In this document: one piece after another, positions 1-8,305 of the stretch
Layout of the letters: every line of letters begins with the position of its first letter
How positions within the stretch are numbered: position 1 is the first letter of the stretch
Assembly (NCBI RefSeq): GCF_024362785.1
Contig: NZ_CP093301.1
Coordinates: 186,001-250,000 of the forward strand
Length of the DNA stretch: 64,000 bases
Source: Evansella sp. LMS18
GTDB taxonomy: Bacteria > Bacillota > Bacilli > Bacillales > Salisediminibacteriaceae
Direction: 5' to 3'
Made by a program: the position numbers and the translations under genes
Notes under the pieces: model-generated
What the model was told of the DNA's origin: nothing
Seen by the model: the letters and a program-made list of their open reading frames with translations, nothing else
The model's database searches: none

Positions 1-1651
1 TAGGGATTGTTTCCGTATGGCCGCAGTAATGGCATTGTAAAGACTGGGTTGTCCGGTGATAAGTAAGAGATATATCACAATGAGGGCATTCAGCTACATA
101 TCCACAGTCTCGACACATGATAAACGTAGAATACCCGCGGCGGTTTAAAAACAGGACAATTTGTTCGTTTCTTTCCAGTCTCTCCTTAATGCCGTCAATG
201 AGAGCATTGGAAAACATGGAACGGTTTCCTTCCCGGAGCTCCTGCCTCATGTCAGTAATTTTCACAGCCGGGAGTTTGACATCTTTCACCCGCCGCTCCA
301 TCGTAAGGAGATGGTACACTCCTTTTTTTGCCCGCGCGTAACTTTCCAGAGCAGGAGTGGCACTGCCTAGAATGACGGGGCAATTGTAAAATCTGCCTCT
401 TGTGATAGCGACTTCCCTTGCATGGTATCTTGGTGCTTCTTCCTGTTTATAGCTCGTCTCATGTTCTTCATCAATTATGATCATACCGAGATTCTCAAAA
501 GGGGCGAATATTGCCGATCTTGCCCCTACAGCTACTTTAACTTCTTTCTTCCTGATTCTGCGCCATTCATCGTACTTTTCCCCTTTCGAAAGAGCACTGT
601 GAAGAACAGCAACCTCAGAGCCAAAGCGTTCTTTAAAGCGGGTAACCATCTGTGGTGTCAGAGAGATTTCAGGAACTAATACGATCGCTTCCTTCCCCAT
701 GGAAAGAACTCTTTCTATGGACTGCAAATACACTTCCGTTTTACCGCTTCCTGTTACACCGTGGAGAAGGAACGTTTCGTGCCTTCCTTCCGTAACCGCC
801 TCATGTACCGGTCTGATGACCTGGTGCTGTTCCTCGGTAAGGGGCAGTGCTTGCGTAGTGTGGAATTCCCTTCCTTCATAAGGGTCCCTGAGGATTTCCG
901 CTTCTTCCTGAATCAGGACCCCTTTCTCCGCAAGAGATTTTACAGTACTTCTGGACGTTCCGCTTTTTTCAATTAAATCAACAACCGGTATTTCTTCGCT
1001 CTGTTCAATAAAATGCTGGATAAGCTCCCTCTGTTTTTTTGCATTCGCTGAAAGCGTGGACAGATAGTCTTTTAAACCCTCTCTTGAAAGAGCAGGCTTT
1101 ACTACGATGAGTTTTTTCCTTGTTTCCTGTGTCCCCACTACAGGATGAAGCTTGAGGATTCCTTGTTTTACCGATTTAAGGAGAAGTTTTGTTTCTTCAG
1201 GAGACATTTTTTTTAAAAGCTCATCCATATCTCTTACCGCTTCTTGCTGAAACAAAGGGCTCAGCTCTGGAGGAAGGGCGGATATGCTTGTACTTTCAGG
1301 AAGCCTGACTTCCTTTCTGTACTTTGCCCGCATAGCTGCAGGAAGCATTACCTTCAACACTGAAATATGGAAGGAAAGCGTGTCATCTCTTACCCATTCT
1401 GACAAGGAAAGAAGCTCTTTTGTCAGCGGGGGCTCCACGTCAACAAGGTCTTCGATTTCTTTTAATTTTTTTATGTTATATCCGCTGGTTTCACTAACAC
1501 CAAGAACGAACCCCTGCACTTTCCGGGGACCGAATGGCACAATCACACGAATTCCAGGAACTATGGAATCCTGAAACCGGGGGGGGATGAGATAATCAAA
1601 CTGCCTGTCCGTCTGATTAGCGGCAACATCCACGATAATTTTTGCAATCAT
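1..1651 (-). CDS. priA: Primosomal replication-restart helicase PriA (3' end outside window)
   Basis: PriA is the 3'-to-5' helicase that reloads the replication machinery at stalled forks. About 550 codons are visible of a family length near 800; the C-terminal end runs past base 1. Translation starts MIAKIIVDVA and shows an N-terminal DNA-binding region, a Walker A motif GVTGSGKTE near residues 298-306, a DEEH box, and near the window edge a zinc-binding region with CRDC, CPHC and CHYC cysteine pairs. Its ATG (1649-1651) overlaps the coaBC stop as ATGA, so the two genes are probably translationally coupled. The coaBC-priA order is standard for Bacillus. Identity is secure. Confidence 0.96.
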   Translation of the reverse strand, partial: MIAKIIVDVAANQTDRQFDYLIPPRFQDSIVPGIRVIVPFGPRKVQGFVLGVSETSGYNIKKLKEIEDLVDVEPPLTKELLSLSEWVRDDTLSFHISVLKVMLPAAMRAKYRKEVRLPESTSISALPPELSPLFQQEAVRDMDELLKKMSPEETKLLLKSVKQGILKLHPVVGTQETRKKLIVVKPALSREGLKDYLSTLSANAKKQRELIQHFIEQSEEIPVVDLIEKSGTSRSTVKSLAEKGVLIQEEAEILRDPYEGREFHTTQALPLTEEQHQVIRPVHEAVTEGRHETFLLHGVTGSGKTEVYLQSIERVLSMGKEAIVLVPEISLTPQMVTRFKERFGSEVAVLHSALSKGEKYDEWRRIRKKEVKVAVGARSAIFAPFENLGMIIIDEEHETSYKQEEAPRYHAREVAITRGRFYNCPVILGSATPALESYARAKKGVYHLLTMERRVKDVKLPAVKITDMRQELREGNRSMFSNALIDGIKERLERNEQIVLFLNRRGYSTFIMCRDCGYVAECPHCDISLTYHRTTQSLQCHYCGHTETIP

Positions 1652-2859
1652 CGTTTTTCCTCCGAGTGAATTACCATTGCCTCATCCAGAATCTTTTTGG
1701 CTGCCTCTGTTTTCGCAGTCATTGGTATGTGAATCACCTCTCCATTTCTTTTAAAGAGAGTTAATTCATTGGTATCCCCCTGAAAACCGGAACCTGGTGC
1801 TGTAATGGAGTTAGCCGCAATCATATCGACCCGCTTCGTTTCTATTTTTTTCTTCGCGTAAGTTTCTATATCGTCAGACTCGGCAGCAAAGCCTATGAGT
1901 GTTTGATGAACACGCTGTTCTCCGAGGGTCTTAAGAATGTCTTTCGTCCGTTCCATTTCAACGTTCAAATTCCCCTCTTTCTTTTTAAGTTTCTTGTCAT
2001 AAGTTAGTTTTGGCCGGTAATCAGCTACAGCTGCCGCTTTTATGACAATATCAGCATCAGGAAACCGGGAAGTTACCGCCTGGAACATTTCTTCAGCAGA
2101 TTCAACAGAAATCCTGTTTACCCCGTGAGGCGTATCCAGGCTGACAGGTCCGGAAACAAGCGTCACATCAGCTCCTCTTGCCGCTGCTTCTGCGGCAATA
2201 GCAAATCCCATTTTTCCGGAGGACCTGTTAGTGAAGAAACGGACCGGGTCCACAGTCTCCCTGGTTGGCCCAGCAGTAATGAGTATTTTCTTCCCTTGCC
2301 AGTCCGGGTTTTCAGCTTTGATGAAGTGATGCTTTACCATTTCAAGAAGATCCTCAGGCTCGGCCATTCTTCCTTTCCCTTCATAGCCGCAGGCAAGATA
2401 GCCCTCATTTGGTTCGATAAATGTGTATCCAAACGACCGCAGGGTTTCCATATTGTTCCTCACCGCAGGATGGTCGTACATATGTACATTCATAGCAGGA
2501 GCAAGCATCACAGGTGCTGTTGTTTTCAGTAGAATGGTAGTCACCATATCATCAGCAATACCGTTAGCCACTTTACCGATCACATTCGCTGTCGCAGGGG
2601 CAATCAGGACAAGATCAGCCCAATCCGCCACATCCACGTGTGCTATTTTTGAAGGGTCCTGCTCCTCAAATGTATTTGTATAAACCCGATCCCGGGAAAG
2701 CGCCTGGAATGTTAACGGCGTTACAAATTCCATTGCAGACTCTGTCATTGCCACTTTTACACTGAAGCCATTTTGTATAAGTTTACTGGTTAACGCCGCA
2801 GCTTTAAACACAGCGATTCCGCCTGTTACACACAGCAGCACATTTTTTGTTTTTTCCAC
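1648..2859 (-). CDS. coaBC: Bifunctional phosphopantothenoylcysteine decarboxylase / phosphopantothenate-cysteine ligase
   Basis: Carries out two successive steps of coenzyme A synthesis: ligation of cysteine to 4'-phosphopantothenate (CoaB) and decarboxylation to 4'-phosphopantetheine (CoaC). The 403-residue protein has the FMN-dependent CoaC half first: GGIA near residue 13, the active-site His around 74 in IAHVDVADW, the PAMN motif at 121-124, and the substrate-lid Cys in ACGYEGKGRM at about 157. CoaB begins near residue 190 with KKILITAGPTRE and contains the KLKKK motif. The start codon is GTG at 2857-2859, preceded by TGGAGG. It is downstream of rpoZ, separated by about 500 bp that contain a repeat element. 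Confidence 0.96.
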   Translation of the reverse strand: MEKTKNVLLCVTGGIAVFKAAALTSKLIQNGFSVKVAMTESAMEFVTPLTFQALSRDRVYTNTFEEQDPSKIAHVDVADWADLVLIAPATANVIGKVANGIADDMVTTILLKTTAPVMLAPAMNVHMYDHPAVRNNMETLRSFGYTFIEPNEGYLACGYEGKGRMAEPEDLLEMVKHHFIKAENPDWQGKKILITAGPTRETVDPVRFFTNRSSGKMGFAIAAEAAARGADVTLVSGPVSLDTPHGVNRISVESAEEMFQAVTSRFPDADIVIKAAAVADYRPKLTYDKKLKKKEGNLNVEMERTKDILKTLGEQRVHQTLIGFAAESDDIETYAKKKIETKRVDMIAANSITAPGSGFQGDTNELTLFKRNGEVIHIPMTAKTEAAKKILDEAMVIHSEEKR

Positions 2860-3358
2860 TATTTTCGCCTCCAGAAATTCCTCATAATCTCCTAATTTAC
2901 ACGATACCGAAAAAAACAGCGAATGACAATTAAAGAAATGCGCAAGCGACTCTGCTTTAACCGTGGTCCGACGCTGTCTTCCATAAGCGACACAAAGTCA
3001 CTTGAATTTTTACGTAAGTAAATGAATGTCATATTTAGACTTTGAATGTACATTACTTTTCGATTGCAGCGTAAGAAGGCGACTCTGGCGGGAAAAGCAT
3101 GAAAAGCTGAAAATCCATTTTTGACGGCGTTCAGCCGTTAAAAATTAGTTGAAGCCGCGCCCGCAGAACGCGTCCGTCTGTAGCGTAAATCGAATACCAA
3201 AGTAACACCTTAAGGTAACCTTCGTATTAAAGAAGAAAATCTTAAATGATGAATTCGATTCAAGTGCAAAAAAAGACTGTTTTCACTTACTGCGCATAGC
3301 AGATGTAGTGAATACAGCCCTGTTATTACGGATATTTAACTTCTGCCTTACAGCAAGT
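2860..3358. other. Gene-free interval between rpoZ and coaBC
   Basis: About 500 bp with no credible ORF on either strand. The only structure seen is the imperfect palindromic repeat at 3060-3193. The remainder is AT-rich, and no convincing promoter or terminator was picked out. In B. subtilis the rpoZ-coaBC gap is short, so the repeat probably accounts for much of the extra length. Confidence 0.6.
3060..3193. repeat. Imperfect palindromic intergenic repeat, copy 1
   Basis: The left arm starts TCGATTGCAGCG and the right arm ends TAGCGTAAATCGA; the outer 30 bases or so are imperfect inverted complements (GGCGACTCTGGCGGG opposite CCCGCAGAACGCGTCC). The core holds AAAAGCAT and AGCTGAA blocks also found in the copy at 9851-9959. 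From memory, similar GATTGTAGCG...GCGTCC...CTGTAGCG...AATC elements recur widely in Bacillaceae intergenic regions. They may be REP- or MITE-like, or encode a folded RNA. The function is unknown. Confidence 0.65.
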
Positions 3359-3565
3359 TTATTCCCCTTCTTGCTTGTAAGTAAGTTTTTCGGCGTCGAT
3401 TTCCTCTAATGCCATTCCTACAAAATTTACTGACTTGGATTTCTCTGTTTTCTGGTGCATTTCAGGATTCTCCCTGAGCTGTCTTGCACGGTGAGCCGAA
3501 ACAGTCACAAGAGTGTATTTTGAATCGATCTTTCTCATCAGTGAATCAATAGACGGGTTTAACAT
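3359..3565 (-). CDS. rpoZ: DNA-directed RNA polymerase omega subunit
   Basis: Small RNA polymerase subunit that helps assemble and stabilise the beta' subunit. The 68-residue product begins [20 protein letters not shown], matching the conserved omega N-terminus (P-S-I-D-L, then S-K-Y-LV, then A-KRAR-like HRARQL). Its length is normal for Bacillus omega. A strong GAGGAGTGATC ribosome site lies in front of the ATG. It follows gmk after 4 bp, consistent with the gmk-rpoZ operon found across Firmicutes. Confidence 0.94.
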   Translation of the reverse strand: MLNPSIDSLMRKIDSKYTLVTVSAHRARQLRENPEMHQKTEKSKSVNFVGMALEEIDAEKLTYKQEGE

Positions 3566-3569
3566 AAGA

Positions 3570-4181
3570 TCACTCCTCTACAAGTTCTTTATATTTGTCA
3601 ATGAGACGTTCTTTCTTGCAGTTCTCTGCGGTTACAATCGCTTTTATACGTTCCACAGCGGCAGAGACCTCATCATTTTCCACCACATAATCGTATTTAT
3701 CCATCAGCTCAATTTCTTCTTTAGCAATGGTCATACGGCTGTCAATTAAATCCTTTGTTTCAGTGCCTCTTCCTTCAATTCGCTCCCTTAAAACCTTAAG
3801 GCTTGGAGGCATGAGAAAAATAAAGACACCTTCAGGAAAATTCTCTTTAACCTGAAGTGCTCCCTGTACTTCAATTTCAAGTATGACATCCTGGCCTCTT
3901 GCAATAACTTCCTCCACATAGTTACGTGGAGTACCATAATAATTATCCACATATTGTGCCCATTCCAGGAGTTCATTATTCTCAATCATGCGTTTAAATT
4001 CTTCTTTTGACTTAAAATAGTAGTTTACTCCGTCAGCTTCTCCTTCACGGGGAGATCTTGTTGTTGCGGATACAGAGTATTGTATATGTGTATCCTGTCT
4101 GCGCAGCTCTCCGCACACAGTTCCCTTCCCTACTCCGGACGGACCTGAAAGAACGATGAGCAGTCCCTTATCTCTTTTCAT
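3570..4181 (-). CDS. gmk: Guanylate kinase
   Basis: Converts GMP plus ATP to GDP plus ADP, feeding GTP and dGTP pools. In Firmicutes it is also a (p)ppGpp target. The 203-residue product has the P-loop GPSGVGKGT at about residues 13-21, the GMP-binding segment [19 protein letters not shown], and the C-terminal ERL..YKELVEE seen in Bacillus enzymes. Its length is normal. It sits between remA and rpoZ in the conserved order, with a terminator hairpin in the remA-gmk gap. Confidence 0.97.
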   Translation of the reverse strand: MKRDKGLLIVLSGPSGVGKGTVCGELRRQDTHIQYSVSATTRSPREGEADGVNYYFKSKEEFKRMIENNELLEWAQYVDNYYGTPRNYVEEVIARGQDVILEIEVQGALQVKENFPEGVFIFLMPPSLKVLRERIEGRGTETKDLIDSRMTIAKEEIELMDKYDYVVENDEVSAAVERIKAIVTAENCKKERLIDKYKELVEE

Positions 4182-4271
4182 AAAAACCTCCAGCCTTCTT
4201 TATACCGTTTCTTTGTCACTCCATGTTTTATCATTTTTTTCATAAAAATTCAAGCCTATTCGCCCTGAAAG

Positions 4272-4306
4272 TAAAAACATCAATGCCATCGGCTTAACCG
4301 ATGGCA
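4272..4306 (-). terminator. Terminator-like hairpin downstream of remA
   Basis: On the minus strand, the perfect stem TGCCATCGG/CCGATGGCA around a TTAAG loop is followed by TTGATGTTTTT. It lies between remA and gmk, so it may end remA transcripts or act as a partial attenuator ahead of gmk. Confidence 0.7.
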
Positions 4307-4318
4307 TTATCTGTTCTC

Positions 4319-4579
4319 TTATTCTTCAGTGTCGTCTTCACGGCTGAACACTCGCTGGGCCACCGTTTCCGGCTGTACAGCAGATAGAATCACATGGTCG
4401 CTGTCGGCGATAATTACAGCTCTTGTTCTTCTGCCGTAAGTAGCGTCCACAAGCATGTTCCTGTCTCTTGCTTCTGTAATAATCCGTTTAATAGGTGCGG
4501 ATTCCGGACTGACAATGGAAATAATTCTGTTAGCAGATACGATATTTCCAAACCCGATATTTATTAATTTAATATCCAT
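4319..4579 (-). CDS. remA: Extracellular matrix regulator RemA (DUF370)
   Basis: RemA is a DNA-binding activator of biofilm matrix and osmoprotection genes in B. subtilis. The 86-residue protein begins [14 protein letters not shown] and contains the highly conserved [12 protein letters not shown] block typical of the DUF370 family. The acidic tail (SREDDTEE) is normal. The position between yicC and gmk matches ylzA/remA of B. subtilis. Whether the regulon is the same here cannot be judged. Confidence 0.93.
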   Translation of the reverse strand: MDIKLINIGFGNIVSANRIISIVSPESAPIKRIITEARDRNMLVDATYGRRTRAVIIADSDHVILSAVQPETVAQRVFSREDDTEE

Positions 4580-4652
4580 AGTAATAGTCCCCCAAATTTC
4601 TCTATTTTTATTATTTTAACCTGAAGTAACAAATCAAAATTCAGCTGATAGT

Positions 4653-5534
4653 TTATTCAATATTTTGAACCTGTTCACGGATTTTTTCCAGTTCTGATTT
4701 TATTTCCACTACATGCTTGCTTATAGTGACATCATTAGACTTGGAACCAATGGTGTTCGTTTCACGGTTCAGTTCCTGAACGATAAAATCAAGCTTTCTT
4801 CCAACAACTTTTTCGCTGCTGATAATATCATTAAATTGCTTCAGATGGCTCTGTATCCTTGTAAGCTCTTCCTCTATATCACTTTTATCAGCGTAAACTG
4901 CAACCTCTGTAAGAACTCGTGACTCGTCAATCTCCAGGGCTGATCCGGTAAAATCACGAACCTTTTTCGTCAATCTCTCCAGATAATTTTTCTGGATAGC
5001 AGGCGCGAACTCTTTAAGCTCTTCCGCCTTATCAGAGAGACGCCCTATCCGTTTATGTACATCCTCATAAAGCTCCAGGCCTTCCTTCTTTCTCATCTCC
5101 ACGAGCTGAAGGACAGCATCCTCTGCCGCAGAAACAACAAGGCTCTTCAATCCTTCATCCACTTCATCCGATTCCTGGATTTCCACCACAGCGTCATTTG
5201 CCAGCATACTGTTCAGCGGGAAATCAGCGTTGCTGCCGAACTTCTCTTTCATTTCGGAGAATACAGAGTGATACTGGCTGAGCAGTTCCCAGTTAACAGC
5301 AAGCGTCCGGTTAACAATTCCTTCTCCGCTGATGTTTATAAATACATCCACTTTCCCTCGTTTTACGAAGCGGCTGATCGTTTTTTTCAACTGATCTTCG
5401 AGAAAGAAAAACTGCCGGGGCATTCTAATATTAATTTCGCAAAAACGGTGATTTACAGCCTTCATTTCCACTGTAACCTGACAATCGGCATTTTCCTTCA
5501 GGGAACGCCCGTATCCTGTCATACTCGTTATCAT
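4653..5534 (-). CDS. yloC: YicC/YloC family endoribonuclease
   Basis: YicC-type proteins are recently described endoribonucleases linked to sRNA and mRNA decay. The product begins MITSMTGYGR, the family signature, and ends with the conserved HVVEIKSELEKIREQVQNIE, including the EIK..EKIREQVQN motif. Long charged helices fill the middle. I place the start at the ATG encoding MITSMTGYGR (5534) because the signature begins there and GGATGTG lies just upstream; an in-frame ATG five codons earlier (5549) is the alternative. It is divergent from rqcH and upstream of remA. Confidence 0.9.
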   Translation of the reverse strand: MITSMTGYGRSLKENADCQVTVEMKAVNHRFCEINIRMPRQFFFLEDQLKKTISRFVKRGKVDVFINISGEGIVNRTLAVNWELLSQYHSVFSEMKEKFGSNADFPLNSMLANDAVVEIQESDEVDEGLKSLVVSAAEDAVLQLVEMRKKEGLELYEDVHKRIGRLSDKAEELKEFAPAIQKNYLERLTKKVRDFTGSALEIDESRVLTEVAVYADKSDIEEELTRIQSHLKQFNDIISSEKVVGRKLDFIVQELNRETNTIGSKSNDVTISKHVVEIKSELEKIREQVQNIE

Positions 5535-5856
5535 TTCTATCACATCCACATTACTATTTTATACGTTTTTCTGCTTTACAACAAGGGAAACAATAAGATT
5601 CGCCTAATAAAAGTGGATTTTTAAACTTTTTTCCAATACCTTCAAAGGGCTCTTTATGGATATAATTTACATATTATCTGACCAAAAAGTATTGCGCAAC
5701 ACATAACGAAAGATCTCATACTTACTTCATTTTTTGCTGGACAGGAAGGAGAAAAGGCATCTTCTATTATTGTAATAAGAATAGCTTTGCTATAATAAGG
5801 CTTGTATTATAAACATGTAAAAAGTTTAACCGCTTTTTTAAACTGGAGGTGCTTTA
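5535..5856. promoter_or_regulatory. Divergent promoter region between yicC and rqcH
   Basis: This AT-rich interval of about 320 bp separates the divergent yicC and rqcH genes and has no ORF. For rqcH, a TATAAT at 5791-5796 with a weak TTGTAA (5770-5775, only 15 bp spacing) is a possible promoter. No clear yicC promoter was identified. B. subtilis has a P-type ATPase gene (yloB) in this neighbourhood; none is present here. Confidence 0.4.
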
Positions 5857-7581
5857 ATGTCTTTTGATGGCATTGTCACACGGGCGGTTACAGAAGAGCT
5901 GCAGCAGCTCGTTTCCGGCCGGATCGTAAAAATACATCAGCCATATAAAACAGAACTTGTAATAACAGTAAGAGCAATGGGAAGAAACAGGCATATTTAC
6001 CTGTCTGCCAACCCAACATTTGCAAGGTTTCATATAACAGAAGAAAAATATGAAAATCCGAAAGAACCTCCAATGTTCTGCATGCTCCTGAGGAAACATC
6101 TTGAAGGAAGCATTCTGGAAAACATCGAACAAAAAGGACTTGAACGGATTGTCACCTTTTCATTCAAAGGCCGCAATGAGCTGGGTGATGTTTCTTATAA
6201 AAAACTGGTAATCGAATTAATGGGACGGCACAGCAATATTTTATTTGTGAATACGGAAGACAATATGATTATAGACAGTATAAAACATATTCCCCCTTCC
6301 CTTTCAACTTACAGGACTATCCTGCCTGGCCAGCAGTATAAAGAGCCTCCCCACCAGGATAAACTGAACCCGCTGGAAATTTCAGAAGACGAATTAAGAA
6401 GCAAATTAAATTTCTATCAGGGAAAAATGGACAAACAGTTAATCGACACGTTCAGCGGCCTTTCCCCGCAAATCATTCGGGAAATCCTTGCAAAAGCGCG
6501 GTTTTCCAACCAGGAGACATTGCCGCCAGCCTTCACGGAAGTACTGGAACCTGTTAAAAATAACGAGTATGTTCCCCATATGATTATGGACGATAATTCC
6601 GAAGCTTTCTCAGTTATTGAATTGAGCCATAAAAATGGGGAACGGAAATATTTTGAATCTGTCCATAAAATGCTCGACCGTTATTTTTACGGAAAAGCTG
6701 AAAGAGACCGTGTTAAACAGCAGGCAAATGACCTGGAGAAATTTCTGCGCAATGAATATAACAAGAACAACAAAAAAATCAAAAAGCTTAACAAGACACT
6801 TTCCGATGCTGATAAAGCACAGAAATACCAGCGTTACGGGGAGCTGTTAACCGCCCATATGCATCTTGTTAAAGAAGGGGATAAAGAGGTTGAGGTGACT
6901 GATTATTATGACCCTGACCAGAAGCAGGTGAATATACCTTTAGATCCGTATAAAACCCCTTCGGATAACGCACAGCAGTTCTTTAAAAAATACCATAAAC
7001 TGAAGAATTCCGTCGCAGTAGTGGAAGAACAGATTGAGAAGGCAAAAGAAGAGATGGCATATCTCGACCAGCTTATTCAGCAAGTGGAAACCGCCTCGCC
7101 TAAAGATATTGAAGGCATTCGCGAGGAGCTCGCGGAAGAAGGCTATATTAAAAAACGCATATCGAAAAAACAGAAGAAAAAGAATGATAAACCAACTCTC
7201 GAACATTATGTTTCCTCTGAAGGAATTGACATTTACGTGGGAAAAAACAATAAACAAAACGAGTATCTGACCAACCGGCTCGCAAGGCAAAATGACACCT
7301 GGCTCCATACGAAGGATATACCAGGCTCCCATGTTGTCATCCGCAGCCTGGAGTTTGGTGAAGAAACACTGAAGGAAGCAGCAAACTTAGCCGCATTTTT
7401 CAGCAAGGGCCGCCAGTCCGGCCAGGTGCCTGTTGATTACACATTGATTCGCCACGTGAAAAAACCAAGCGGCGCCAAGCCAGGTTATGTGACTTACGAC
7501 AACCAGACAACACTTTACGTCACCCCTGACGAAGACCTTGTTTTGAAGCTTAAAAATCGGAAGGCTGTACAGAATAACTAG
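5857..7581 (+). CDS. rqcH: Ribosome-associated quality control factor RqcH (NFACT family)
   Basis: RqcH binds stalled 50S-peptidyl-tRNA complexes and recruits alanyl-tRNA to add C-terminal poly-alanine degradation tails. The 574-residue protein has an NFACT-N domain starting MSFDGIVTRAVTEEL, the PPMFCMLLRKHLEG segment (about 71-84), a helical and coiled-coil middle (about 280-430), and an NFACT-R domain near 450-560 with NDTWLHTKDIPGSH and KPSGAKPGYVTY. At residues 96-97 it has Glu-Arg, where I recall B. subtilis RqcH having the functional Asp-Arg pair. It starts behind ACTGGAGGTG and ends at a strong terminator. Older names are FbpA and YloA. Of all genes here, only this and ylbP are on the plus strand. 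Confidence 0.95.
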   Translation: MSFDGIVTRAVTEELQQLVSGRIVKIHQPYKTELVITVRAMGRNRHIYLSANPTFARFHITEEKYENPKEPPMFCMLLRKHLEGSILENIEQKGLERIVTFSFKGRNELGDVSYKKLVIELMGRHSNILFVNTEDNMIIDSIKHIPPSLSTYRTILPGQQYKEPPHQDKLNPLEISEDELRSKLNFYQGKMDKQLIDTFSGLSPQIIREILAKARFSNQETLPPAFTEVLEPVKNNEYVPHMIMDDNSEAFSVIELSHKNGERKYFESVHKMLDRYFYGKAERDRVKQQANDLEKFLRNEYNKNNKKIKKLNKTLSDADKAQKYQRYGELLTAHMHLVKEGDKEVEVTDYYDPDQKQVNIPLDPYKTPSDNAQQFFKKYHKLKNSVAVVEEQIEKAKEEMAYLDQLIQQVETASPKDIEGIREELAEEGYIKKRISKKQKKKNDKPTLEHYVSSEGIDIYVGKNNKQNEYLTNRLARQNDTWLHTKDIPGSHVVIRSLEFGEETLKEAANLAAFFSKGRQSGQVPVDYTLIRHVKKPSGAKPGYVTYDNQTTLYVTPDEDLVLKLKNRKAVQNN

Positions 7582-7590
7582 AAGTGAAGG

Positions 7591-7617
7591 AGCCGCAGGT
7601 GTTGACCTGCGGCTTTT
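7591..7617 (+). terminator. Rho-independent terminator of rqcH
   Basis: A perfect stem GCCGCAGGT/ACCTGCGGC with loop GTTG is followed by TTTTT, 10 bp after the rqcH stop codon. Confidence 0.92.
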
Positions 7618-7689
7618 TGGTTTGGAAAATATATTATATGTTGTAATTCACCTGGGGAGGGACGTTTTACTATTGGGAGAATACGGTGG

Positions 7690-8223
7690 CTAATCTTGCA
7701 CTTCTTGAATGGGAACAACACTCTCTCATGGGATGCAAGACGACCTTGCACCACTTGAGGTCACCATTTCCTCTCTTTCAAGGGATGCAAGACGACCTTG
7801 CACCACTTGAGTTTCAGTTTCCTCTCTTTCAAGGGATGCAAGACGCTCTTGCACCACTTGAGTTCACCATTTCCTCTCTTTCAAGGGATGCAAGATGCTC
7901 TTGCACCACTTGAGGTCACCATTGACTCTCTTTCAAGGGATGCAAGACCCTCTTGCACCACTTGAGTTCACCCTTTCCTCTCTTTGAAGGGATGCAAGAC
8001 GACCTTGCACCACTTGAATTCACCATTTCCTCTCTTTGAAGGGATGCAAGACGCCCTTGCACCACTTGAATTCACCATTTCCTCTCTTTCAAGGGATGCA
8101 AGACGCCCTTGCACCACTTGAATTCACCATTGACTCTCTTTCAAGAAATGCAAGACCCTCTTGCACCACTTGAGTTCACCATTGACTCTCTTTCAAGGGA
8201 TGCAAGACCCTCTTGCACTGCTT
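7690..8223. repeat. 52-bp tandem repeat array, ten hairpin-forming units
   Basis: Units begin GGGATGCAAG at 7730, 7782, 7833, 7885, 7937, 7989, 8041, 8093, 8145 and 8197. The period is 52 bp (51 once), and a decayed unit sits at 7690-7729. Each unit contains TGCAAG-N5-CTTGCA, invariant in all ten copies, while the five loop bases vary (acgac, acgct, atgct, accct, acgcc). Outer TTCAAG/CTTGAA arms extend the dyad in several copies. A period of 52 is not a multiple of 3 and frames break, so the array does not code for protein. There are no unique spacers, so it is not CRISPR. It lies between the rqcH terminator and the 3' end of the fosB fusion. Confidence 0.93.
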
Positions 8224-8305
8224 GCATGCAAACGAATCACTCTCTTACATTCCTTATCGCTCGTGCTCAAAGACTCTACATTCCTCTACTTTATAAAATC
8301 CAGCT

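Noticed and set aside
7690-8223. CRISPR array
   Set aside because: Units are contiguous with no unique spacers of constant length, and there are no cas genes in the window. The same applies to 28430-29400.
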